DNA of 64,000 bases, taken from the NCBI GenBank assembly GCA_029339505.1, contig JAQISU010000123.1, positions 5,507,501 through 5,571,500 of the forward strand. The letters run 5' to 3'. The notes under the pieces are model-generated. The model worked only from the letters and a program-made list of their open reading frames with translations, did no database searches and was not told the DNA's origin. Position 1 is the first letter of the stretch, and each line of letters opens with the position of its first letter. This document shows, in pieces, positions 52,967-60,642 of this stretch. The stretch is from Unio delphinus (lineage: Eukaryota; Mollusca; Bivalvia; Unionida; Unionidae). Both the position numbers and the translations under genes were made by a program.

Positions 52967-52973
52967 GATTTTC
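52955..52973 (+). terminator. palindrome holding the capsid-gene stop codon
   Basis: GAAAATCT-gta-AGATTTTC: an 8-bp perfect stem with a 3-nt loop. TAA (52964-52966) spans the loop and first stem base. Confidence 0.6.
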
Positions 52974-53029
52974 TTAATCCAAAATTCTTTAAAAATGACT
53001 CGCGATTTAGAATCAATCTATTTTGTATA

Positions 53030-53491
53030 ATGTCGTATAGTAATATCAATGTTACGTTGACACCTGGTCAAATAAAAAAATTACAATCCAAATCAGCTAA
53101 GCAATGTGGAACCACAATAACGCTGAAACCTAATCAAATGAATGGCGGAGGAAATAAACTATCGCTGACGAAAACTCAAACTAATCATTTTAATAAAGCG
53201 CTGAAAGAAAAAAAGGGAGTTCAGGTTACTCTTTCTACAAGTGCGATCCGTAATATGGAAAAGACTGGTGGTATATTCCCGTTGTTAGGGTTGATTCCAG
53301 GGTTGATTGCCGCAGCAGCCCCAGCGGTAGCGAAGGCAGCAGCGTTAGGAGCTATTGGTACCGCAGCAGGAATGGCGTTGAAAAAGGCAACTGGAAAAGG
53401 GTATAAAAAAAAAGGAAAGGGTCTAAGACTACCAGGAACCCCGAGTTCATGGTACAGCGGAAAGGGTCTTCGAATTCCAGGAACGATATAG
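53030..53491 (+). CDS. pVI/pX-like minor virion protein, 153 aa
   Basis: The N-terminal half has two similar segments (NVTLTPGQIKKLQS and GVQVTLSTSAIRNMEK; LSLTKTQTNHFNKA). Then come GGIFPLLGLIPGL and a long Ala-rich hydrophobic stretch (IAAAAPAVAKAAALGAIGTA), and a basic Gly-rich tail in which GKGLRLPG and GKGLRIPG repeat. Polintons commonly encode such an N-x-x-L-T/S-x-x-Q protein next to the capsid gene; membrane-lytic or core roles are inferred from its similarity to adenoviral pVI/pX. TTGTATA precedes the ATG. Confidence 0.78.
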   Translation: MSYSNINVTLTPGQIKKLQSKSAKQCGTTITLKPNQMNGGGNKLSLTKTQTNHFNKALKEKKGVQVTLSTSAIRNMEKTGGIFPLLGLIPGLIAAAAPAVAKAAALGAIGTAAGMALKKATGKGYKKKGKGLRLPGTPSSWYSGKGLRIPGTI

Positions 53492-53502
53492 TTCAGGAAC
53501 CG

Positions 53503-53940
53503 ATGGTTCCCATGTCCAATTTTGATTTAATTGATACCGCTAAAAAATTAAAAATAAAAAATTTCAGAGGGGTTTTTATGAGAGATCAGTTACCGGCACA
53601 ACCAAATGATGTTGAAACCGGTATTATTAATTTAGATAACAGCTCCGGACCTGGAACTCACTGGGTTTGTTACGCAATTGATCCACGTGGGATTATTTAT
53701 TTTGACTCATATGGATTAGCGCCGCCGAAAGAATTTATGCGTTATATTAAAACCCTTCCAATGAAGACTTGGTATTCTACGTTACCAACACAAACAATGC
53801 TTGATCCACCAATATGCGGTAATGAAGTATTAAACGTACTTGATGCTATATCCAAAAGATTTTCGAAACCACCTCATATAGTAGTAAATGAGTATACTAG
53901 CGGTAGAAACGCTAGCGTTTCTCGGATTAGAAATCCATAG
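53503..53940 (+). CDS. adenain-type cysteine protease
   Basis: 145 residues from ATG 53503. The frame opens at 53449, but the earlier part overlaps the previous gene, and 53512 is another possible start. The catalytic set is His53 (GTHWVCYAID), Asp68 (IIYFDSYG), a Gln (about 97) and Cys105 (PPICGNEVL), the layout of the C5/adenovirus maturation protease. It should cleave virion precursors at Gly-rich sites such as those in the neighbouring small proteins (family knowledge). The last dozen residues (G-R-N-A-S-V-S-R-I-R-N-P) are encoded by two palindromes, 53905-53922 and 53931-53945, so the C terminus appears to be added by them. It has no AT-rich block at its ATG, unlike its neighbours, so it may share a transcript with the upstream gene. 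Confidence 0.9.
   Translation: MVPMSNFDLIDTAKKLKIKNFRGVFMRDQLPAQPNDVETGIINLDNSSGPGTHWVCYAIDPRGIIYFDSYGLAPPKEFMRYIKTLPMKTWYSTLPTQTMLDPPICGNEVLNVLDAISKRFSKPPHIVVNEYTSGRNASVSRIRNP
53905..53922. repeat. in-gene CTAG palindrome (protease C terminus)
   Basis: AGAAACGCTAGCGTTTCT, identical to 44333-44350, translated R-N-A-S-V-S in the same phase. Confidence 0.92.
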
Positions 53941-53945
53941 GATTT
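53931..53945 (+). terminator. palindrome holding the protease stop codon
   Basis: AAATCC-ata-GGATTT. TAG (53938-53940) spans loop and right arm. Confidence 0.55.
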
Positions 53946-53970
53946 GAATAATAAAAAGATTTCTATAATA

Positions 53971-55005
53971 ATGATTGATATTTGGGGACGACCTTTATCA
54001 TCGCTGAAGAAACCTGATAGTGGAGTTGAAACCGTTGATAACAAGGATATTAAAAAATTAATCGAAGATGAAATATCCGAAATATTAAACCTAGCAAATG
54101 TTGATCCTGGTGAAATAGTTGTATTTCAAGATCGTCAGGGTAAATTGAAAAGTAGTAATATCTCTCTTAATGATATTTTGGTTAAACAACGAGACGCAGT
54201 AGAGGATACTATCGTGTTATTTTCTGATGAGGGTAAACTCAAACCAGGTGTACTTGTTTCAACAATTACGGATAAATTAACAACATATGATAACACAGTG
54301 AATTCATTAAAATCGCTTAATGATAAGTATGATGATCATATAATTGTATTTGACCAGTTTACTGCATTACAAAGAAATATAGTTGACAAAATTGATAAAC
54401 CCCTGCTAGAATTTTTTGGAAATCCACCAGTGACTGAACCAAAACTCACCGTAATAAAAGATTCTATGTTAGAACTAGCAACTCTTCAATCCGAATATGA
54501 AAAACACACGAAACTATTTATGACGTTTCGTAAAAACCTCATGGATAAGTTTATTGGGAGCCCATTTGATAAAATTGAAATAACACTTCCCGATATTAAA
54601 AAATCCATCGATGAACTTAAAACATTCAACAACGCAATAAAGGATGATGCAACGAAGATGATAAACATTATTGAAAAAGTAAAAATTCCTCATAATAAAT
54701 CTATCGTCAACAACGTAGTATACACGATTCAACACGGATCATATACGTGGACACCTACAGATAACATTTTAGACATAACCGCAGCAGTCAAGGGTATTTA
54801 TCGATTAACAATAGTATCACCGATTAAATCTCAGTTTGAAATATCATCAAGTAGTTCATTTGGAGTCAATAATACGATATCAACGATCATCGACAAGAAT
54901 ACAATTGAACAATTCAAGATAACGAATACAGATGATAATCTAGCCAAGGCTTCAGTAACGTGGTACGTAGAATTCGTAGCGGATTTAAGTAAACAGTTAA
55001 ATTGA
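53971..55005 (+). CDS. possible fibre-like or attachment protein, 344 aa
   Basis: The start MIDIWGRPLSSLKKPDSGV at ATG 53971 is chosen because the longer frame has no ATG and CTATAATA precedes this one. N-terminal beta-rich part, then a long helical region (about residues 90-245, Asp/Lys/Leu/Ile-rich with heptad-like spacing), then a beta-rich C-terminal domain (VVYTIQHGSYTWTPTDNILD and ASVTWYVEFVAD). A shaft-plus-head plan with a short conserved N terminus suggests a capsid spike or fibre (inference). I do not recognise a named family. Confidence 0.55.
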   Translation: MIDIWGRPLSSLKKPDSGVETVDNKDIKKLIEDEISEILNLANVDPGEIVVFQDRQGKLKSSNISLNDILVKQRDAVEDTIVLFSDEGKLKPGVLVSTITDKLTTYDNTVNSLKSLNDKYDDHIIVFDQFTALQRNIVDKIDKPLLEFFGNPPVTEPKLTVIKDSMLELATLQSEYEKHTKLFMTFRKNLMDKFIGSPFDKIEITLPDIKKSIDELKTFNNAIKDDATKMINIIEKVKIPHNKSIVNNVVYTIQHGSYTWTPTDNILDITAAVKGIYRLTIVSPIKSQFEISSSSSFGVNNTISTIIDKNTIEQFKITNTDDNLAKASVTWYVEFVADLSKQLN

Positions 55006-55029
55006 AAATACTAACGCTTTTAAAATAAA

Positions 55030-55587
55030 ATGACTCCATCATCGAATCAGTATCGCTATGATCAAGTCAAAGAGTTTCAAACTAAACTCAGTTCTCTCTG
55101 TGAAGAATATCAAATAAAAATCAAAAAATACAAACGAAGAATAACCACAGTTGATATCACCGTGTACTCGGTGTCAGGAGTAATCACTGCTGCTGGAATA
55201 ATACTATCTTCGGTTACAATGATTGCTCCGGTCGTAGTTCCAATCGCTATTTCCGCAGTGGCTACAATTGCTGGTATATTAACTGGGATCACAAAAAAAC
55301 TATCATCGTGTAGCCAGAGTAAACTACATGATTATTTAATTAAATATCATATTGCATCTGCCGGTTACTCGCAATTATCCTCGTTGATATCATCGTCGTT
55401 GGATGACACAACAATATCAGATAGCGAATTTTCAACTATGGCTCAATTGTATAAATCAACAATGCTGAAATTAGAGCAGAATAATAATAATAATGTCGTC
55501 GCAAGAACTACTTCAACAAATAGTAACAAATACAACACCGGTGAAAACAAGCACGATATCAATAACCTCAACACGTCCCGAATTTAG
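55030..55587 (+). CDS. two-TM membrane protein, possibly SLATT-like, 185 aa
   Basis: An N-terminal helix (QVKEFQTKLSSLCEEYQIKI) is followed by two hydrophobic segments (about residues 41-60 and 63-85, ITAAGIILSSVTMIAPVVVP and ISAVATIAGILTG). A further helical region has HIASAGYSQLSSLISSSLDD. The order helix, two TM, helix is that of SLATT-domain proteins, a link I can only suggest. The last 32 codons overlap the next gene in another frame. TTTTAAAATAAA precedes the ATG. Confidence 0.65.
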   Translation: MTPSSNQYRYDQVKEFQTKLSSLCEEYQIKIKKYKRRITTVDITVYSVSGVITAAGIILSSVTMIAPVVVPIAISAVATIAGILTGITKKLSSCSQSKLHDYLIKYHIASAGYSQLSSLISSSLDDTTISDSEFSTMAQLYKSTMLKLEQNNNNNVVARTTSTNSNKYNTGENKHDINNLNTSRI

Positions 55588-56815
55588 TGTTAATTTTCCA
55601 ATTCCTGTTCCCGTGAGCGAGATCGCACTAGCAAAACTACGAGTGTATCATAGCTGGCCTAATATTAGATCGGTAGCATTTGGTGGTCAACAACCGAATA
55701 ATTCCTTGGTATTTGCAAACAAGAATCGTGAAGACGGAACACCAGATTGGCAGGTTGTTTCTATACCAACTGGGTCATATCAAATCGAACAGATCAACGC
55801 TGAATTTCAACGAAGAATAAAATCTCTCACTGGAAAAGAATCAAAAATCGCTATAACAGTTCATGAACCAACACTATCATCTGCTATCGAGATAAATACA
55901 GAAGGATACGTTGTAGATATTTATCAGAGTTCTATAAGATCAGTGTTAGGATGGCCTGAATTACCACCGGATAACTCGCGAGAAAATTCGAAGGATTTTC
56001 CACCCGAACCTAAGAAATCCGATTATATCACCAACAAAATAAAACCCGTCAATGAAGTCAAGAGTTATCAGGATTATGCTCCTAATAAATTCTTGAATAA
56101 AGAAATTTATGTTCCTCTCATTAACGGAAATTTCACAGCAATGAATAACGATTTTTCACTACTACTAATATCTATTAAATCCGGCTCTCTCACCAAGGAT
56201 GAATTTATCAACGTCGTAGAAACGGGTAATAAAATCATCGACGATATGAAAATATTTCACTCGAAAATTATTCAAGAAGTATTAAATGAAGAAATCTTAC
56301 ATGATAAGTTTGCGGATCTATACAATATTAATAAAACGGAGATTAAAGATTTTAAAATCCCTGGATATAACCCGGATAAACTAAAGAAACAACTTGACGA
56401 TGCTATTAATATTGGGTTTAAAAGAATCCACGATAATTGGAAAAAATCGAAGAATCCTACAGCAAATATTCTGAAATATAATAATGATCCAGAAGGCGGC
56501 GGTAGACATATTGCTCCGAACAATGTGAATATTTCAACGGTGATTGCGCTCAATTTAGTATGTGACGTTATCGAAGGAAATTATCAAATAAATCTCGAAC
56601 AATCAAATCAAGCTCAGCAAGGATATATTTTATACTCATTTGCACCAACGGCTCCTCCAGGATTTCTAATTATTGAAGACCCAACTAATCTAGTCTATAT
56701 GCGATGTCATAATAATTTGTTAACGAGAATTAATTTCAAACTCACTGACCAATCTAATAATCTGATTGATTTACGAGATGAGGTTTTACAAATTAGTTTA
56801 TTTGTGAAATCTTAA
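55493..56815 (+). CDS. predicted Polinton minor capsid/penton-like protein
   Basis: 440 residues. The N-terminal third is beta-rich with LAKLRVYHSWPNIRSVAFGG and SIPTGSYQIEQINAEFQ. The middle (about residues 165-340) is Lys/Asp-rich and helical, and looks inserted. The last 100 residues (NLVCDVIEGNYQINL, YSFAPTAPPGFLIIED, FKLTDQSNNLIDLRDE, LQISLFVKS) form a beta-rich domain found at the C terminus of a single-jelly-roll-type Polinton protein. A vertex (penton) role is inferred from family and from being the last late gene. It ends one base before the right inverted repeat begins. The middle contains a degenerate palindrome (55982-55999, E-N-S-K-D-F). Confidence 0.7.
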   Translation: MSSQELLQQIVTNTTPVKTSTISITSTRPEFSVNFPIPVPVSEIALAKLRVYHSWPNIRSVAFGGQQPNNSLVFANKNREDGTPDWQVVSIPTGSYQIEQINAEFQRRIKSLTGKESKIAITVHEPTLSSAIEINTEGYVVDIYQSSIRSVLGWPELPPDNSRENSKDFPPEPKKSDYITNKIKPVNEVKSYQDYAPNKFLNKEIYVPLINGNFTAMNNDFSLLLISIKSGSLTKDEFINVVETGNKIIDDMKIFHSKIIQEVLNEEILHDKFADLYNINKTEIKDFKIPGYNPDKLKKQLDDAINIGFKRIHDNWKKSKNPTANILKYNNDPEGGGRHIAPNNVNISTVIALNLVCDVIEGNYQINLEQSNQAQQGYILYSFAPTAPPGFLIIEDPTNLVYMRCHNNLLTRINFKLTDQSNNLIDLRDEVLQISLFVKS

Positions 56816-56840
56816 GGACTTGATCAAATATTTAGTTAGT

Positions 56841-56857
56841 GAAATCCTTCGGATTTC
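56841..56857. terminator. triloop palindrome in terminal repeat
   Basis: GAAATCC-ttc-GGATTTC, perfect 7-bp arms, shortly after the minor capsid stop (56815). The left terminal repeat carries the same palindrome just after the ATPase stop, so both terminal genes end with it. Confidence 0.5.
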
Positions 56858-57081
56858 CAATCGAAGATTTTCATAGCAGCCGAGGAGGTGAACGTCAACT
56901 AAATGGCGTCTTTTTTTTTTACCCGAAAACTCCACGAATTTTCCAAGCATCGTAGCAGCAAAGGGGATGGTGACAACAAAAATGGCGTCGTTTTTTTTTT
57001 AATTTTATTTTGATGAATGGAGGCTTATATTAAGCATTTTCGAGAAAGCCTCAGTTTGCTAAATCGACGCCTGTAAAAGTT

Positions 57082-57489
57082 GGTCTGTTCACTTTCCTAC
57101 CTAGGGAGACTCTATAGCAGCCTTTTATGTGAAATAGTTTCAGTTTATCTAATTTAGTTTCGATTTGTCTGATTTAGTTTCGGTTTCCGTAGAAGCCTTA
57201 TTTTTGCTTGAAAACTTGGTCTGTTCACTTTCCTACCTAGGGAGACTCTATAGCAGCCTTTTATGTGAAATAGTTTCAGTTTATCTAATTTAGTTTCGAT
57301 TTGTCTGATTTAATTTCGGTTTCCGTAGAAGCCTTATTTTTGCTTGAAAACTTGGTCTGTTCACTTTCCTACCTAGGGAGACTCTATAGCAGCCTTTTAT
57401 GTGAAATAGTTTCAGTTTATCTAATTTAGTTTCGATTTGTCTGATTTAATTTCGGTTTCCGTAGAAGCCTTATTTTTGCTTGAAAACTT
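57082..57489. repeat. 136-bp direct repeat, three copies in right terminus
   Basis: GGTCTGTTCACTTTCCTACC begins units at 57082, 57218 and 57354. The same block restarts at 57490 as the outer end. The left terminus contains a single copy, so the two ends have unequal copy number. Confidence 0.95.
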
Positions 57490-57513
57490 GGTCTGTTCAC
57501 CTCCTCTGCTGCT

Positions 57514-58187
57514 AAACTTTCTATGAAAGTGGAAATAGTTTTCTTGTAGCTTTGGACAAAACATCTCTCCTTAGGGTAAGAGCAAAGAATAAATTTATCT
57601 ATAAAGACCTGATAAGAACCAAAATAATAAAGCCAAATGGTAAACAGGAAACTTGGTCCAGACAGCTAGAGTGTGCGATTGGTACAAATGAATGGACCAA
57701 CTCTTTTGTTTCGGCTAGATTTTGTACAAAAGACACAAAACTGATTAGCTTTAACTTTAGATTTCTCCACAGAAATATTACCACAAACCAGTTTCTAAAA
57801 AAGATTAATTTAAGTGATAATGATAAATGTACCTTTTGTAATGAGGGAATAGAAGAAATTGAGCACTTATTTTATGACTGTTTAATTACTGAAAACTTTT
57901 GGAAACTGTTGGTAGAATGGATACAAACTTATGACCCAAATTTTCGAATTACACGAAAAGATGTCTTTATAGGAAATAACAACTTTGACGATCTTATTAA
58001 CTTCCTAATTTTGCTTGCAAAATATGTTATATACAGATCACGTTGTGCATCAAAAAGCCCAAATCTTGCCTATTATAAAAATTGTGTTTTATCATATAAA
58101 ACGCTGGAAAAATATGTCGCCAAAGTGAATAACAGCAGTGACGAGTTTAAAAGAAAGTGGACCCTATTATCAACTTTAGGTACATGA
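57514..58187 (+). pseudogene. LINE ORF2, 3' part
   Basis: Begins with the duplicated AAACT. Read in phase with the codons before the Polinton, it continues FYESGNSFLVALDKTSLLRV without a break. It has the C-terminal Cys finger of L1/Tx1-type ORF2 (CTFCNEGIEEIEHLFYDC), then ASKSPNLAYYKNCVLSY and a stop at 58187. It shares ancestry with the decayed copy at 15.4-16.7 kb. Confidence 0.92.
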
Positions 58188-58230
58188 ATTATTATTATTA
58201 TTATTACTATTTTTACTTTTAAAATTTACA

Positions 58231-58280
<50 letters not shown>

Positions 58281-58525
58281 TTTAAATGCAATTTCATGCA
58301 TCTTGGGGTTTGTATGCGAGTATGACTTTGTGTACAATAATTGTGATTGTAAGTAAGTGTCTGTGTGTGTATGTGTGTGTGTGTGTTGTGTAGGGAACAC
58401 ATGTAGAGATCAGGACACAAAAGAATTTAAGATCATGCCCCATACGCCAGGTCAGGTGGTGATGTAGGGGAATATGTAAAATCCTGATACCTTGTGTTCA
58501 ATAAAAAAAAAAAAAAAAAAAAAAA
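58188..58525 (+). other. LINE 3' UTR with microsatellites and poly-A tail
   Basis: A TTA/TTAT microsatellite (58188-58280), a GT-rich stretch (58360-58390) and CAGGTCAGGTGGTGATGTAG are followed by AATAAAAA and an A-run to 58525. Confidence 0.85.
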
Positions 58526-58870
58526 GTTTCACATTATCCTTGGTCATTATAGCCAGACATAGGGTTAATATAATAACCATTAAGTTTCACATTATCCTTG
58601 GTCATTATAGCCAGACATAGGATAATATAATAACCATTAAGTTTCACATTATCCTTGGTCATTATAGCCAGACATAGGATAATATAATAACCATTAAGTT
58701 TCACATTATCCTTGGTCATTATAGCCAGACATAGGATAATATAATAACCATTAAGTTTCACATTATCCTTGGTCATTATAGCCAGACATAGGGTTAATAT
58801 AATAACCATTAAGTTTCACATTATCCTTGGTCATTATAGCCAGACATAGGATAATATAATAACCATTAAG
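58526..58870. repeat. 57-bp tandem array, right part (6 copies)
   Basis: Copies start at 58526, 58584, 58641, 58698, 58755 and 58813, identical or nearly identical to the left part (35443-35682). Two copies have a one-base-longer AGGGTTAATAT variant. With the LINE removed the array would have about ten copies. Confidence 0.95.
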
Positions 58871-60642
58871 TTCAAAGAATCCTATTTCATGGAATGTTTG
58901 CTTTTTTTTAGATGATAACCATATAGTCTGAACAATAAAAAGCAGCTTTGCTTTTTATATATTAATAAATGTGACCTTAGAGAAAAGATTTGGTGTGCAA
59001 TGAAACATGTTATTTTTTCCCTTCTCTTTTATCCCAACAGTACAGTGTTATACATTTGTCAAATATATTCCATTTGTACTTATTGAAAAAGACTAGTATT
59101 TGGCAGTGCATTGGCTTGAGATTTAGTAAAAAGTCTTGGAAATGACAATTACCCAGACTTCCTGAGTATACAGACGTAAAAACACAAATAATATTATGAG
59201 ACTATGTAGTAACCCACCTTGGCATTTGTGTCCAGTTTGGGGGTGGGGGGTGGGGGGGATTTAACAAAATTTTACTAAATCTCAACATTTTTCACACCTC
59301 AAAGCTGTAGAAGTTGATTTTGGCTTGTCACTTTTATTGAGTAATTATAGTGATAGAGCTTTTTGAGTAACAATTATCATCTTACATGAACAATATGACA
59401 GTAGCAGAGCTATCATTGCACATGGATCATTTGGCACACTGATGGAAATATTGCACATGACCATATGGTATGGTGACAGAAATATGTCTCGTGAACTGTA
59501 TGGCACAGTAATTGAAATATGGCACATAACCATATGGCACAATGATAGAAATATGGCTTCTAGACCATATGGCACAGTGGTAGAAATATGGCACATGAAC
59601 CATATGACATGTAACAGGAAGCACAGTAACAGAATTATCATGGCACATAAACCATATGGAACATTAACAGAAATAGCATGGCACAGTAAAGAGTGGGTCT
59701 CAAATACAACTGGACACAAAATGTTCAAATACCAAATGCCCAAGTTTACCTGGATGATCCATATGGGAAAATGATGTGCATGTAATTTAAGAGTGCATCA
59801 CATTAAATTACATGCTGTATAATTATGCTATAACTATGATGATATGAAGAAGAAGAATATTCACTAAAAGAAATGCCGGTTTTAATCATTAGAAAGATAC
59901 AAATTCTTAATGGTGTTTGAAAGTGTTTATATGATGTCACATGTAATGAATACATTGTAAAAAGGATAAGAAAATGGAAACCTGATATTGTTGTTCTGGT
60001 TCATAGCTCAGTTTTTCATGGAAAATATTTCATTGTATTTGTACCTACTTTCACTTTTGCATTATATGTTTGTTTTTACACAAACTTACAGTGTTGTTTT
60101 GGTTCATCTATCAGGTGAAGTTTTGCATTTTCATCAGTTTTATCACTTTGGTGGGGCACGAGCTGTAACTATGTTATTGTCATGGTAACTTCCACTTCTG
60201 AATAAAAATTTATGTTCGATTCTGATACTATATTGTGAGCAAACTGACAGTTGAAATCCAATTCATCAACATAAATTTTATTATACTGAATTATCCAGGT
60301 GCACCTATTGGAGTAAATGTAGACTGCCAGTGCATTATTATATCATATTCATGTACATACACTTGTTATTACCAACTGCATATATTGAAATTACATGTAA
60401 TTCATCTAAAGCAGGCAGCACAAGGAACAGTACGTTTATTGATATGTACTGTATTATATTCCTATCATTGTATAATTTGGGGTTGTTTTGGAAAATTGGA
60501 TTTAGCTGAATTAAAATGATCAGTAAGTTTAAATTTCTTTAAACCTGTTTTCAGTTATTATTTTATAAATTGGCTTATTTTTTATGCTTGGAATGAAAAC
60601 TTTAGGAATGAACTTCAGAACATAAAAAAACATTAATGAAAA
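58871..60642. other. gene-free AT-rich sequence
   Basis: No gene is seen. A 33-34-bp diverged repeat with ACCATATGGCACA and GAAATATGGCACAT occupies about 59425-59690. A G-run lies at about 59238-59256. The ORFs here are short and repeat-driven. Confidence 0.55.

Larger units (their letters stand above)
40571..57513. mobile_element. Polinton/Maverick (polintovirus) element, 16.9 kb
   Basis: The element is bounded by long terminal inverted repeats that start AGCAGCAG and end CTGCTGCT, and by a short target duplication. It encodes the Polinton core set: a DDE integrase, a family-B DNA polymerase, an FtsK/HerA-type packaging ATPase, an adenain-type cysteine protease, a double-jelly-roll-type major capsid protein and a predicted minor capsid protein. 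Several accessory genes are also present. All large ORFs are open, with one A9 frame offset in the zinc-ribbon/PLA2 pair. It sits in sense relative to LINE ORF2 codons, and the LINE reading frame resumes in phase on the far side. Gene content and lack of decay suggest a recent and possibly active insertion (inference). Confidence 0.96.
56816..57513. repeat. Polinton right terminal inverted repeat (698 bp)
   Basis: Matches the left terminus in reverse complement, plus two extra copies of a 136-bp internal unit. It ends CTGCTGCT at 57513. Triloop palindrome GAAATCC-ttc-GGATTTC is at 56841-56857, with its partner in the left repeat. Confidence 0.95.
35683..58525 (+). mobile_element. L1/Tx1-like LINE, interrupted by the Polinton
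   Basis: The element has a 5' UTR (35683-36063, starting ATCCGGCAAGATGGCCGGCA), an ORF1 (36064-36963), a spacer of about 500 bp, an ORF2 with endonuclease and RT, a 3' UTR with TTA and GT microsatellites (58188-58502) and a poly-A tail of about 23 nt. A 14-bp target duplication flanks it. The Polinton lies inside ORF2. Without the Polinton and one copy of its AAACT duplication the LINE is about 5.9 kb, a full-length size. ORF1 is intact and ORF2 has at least three frameshifts. Confidence 0.93.

Noticed and set aside
60050..60125. Possible further exon of the GALT-like gene (TTTTTACACAAACTTACAG followed by an open stretch and GTGAAG)
   Set aside because: Too short, no family-like residues and the phase could not be tested; not enough to support an exon.
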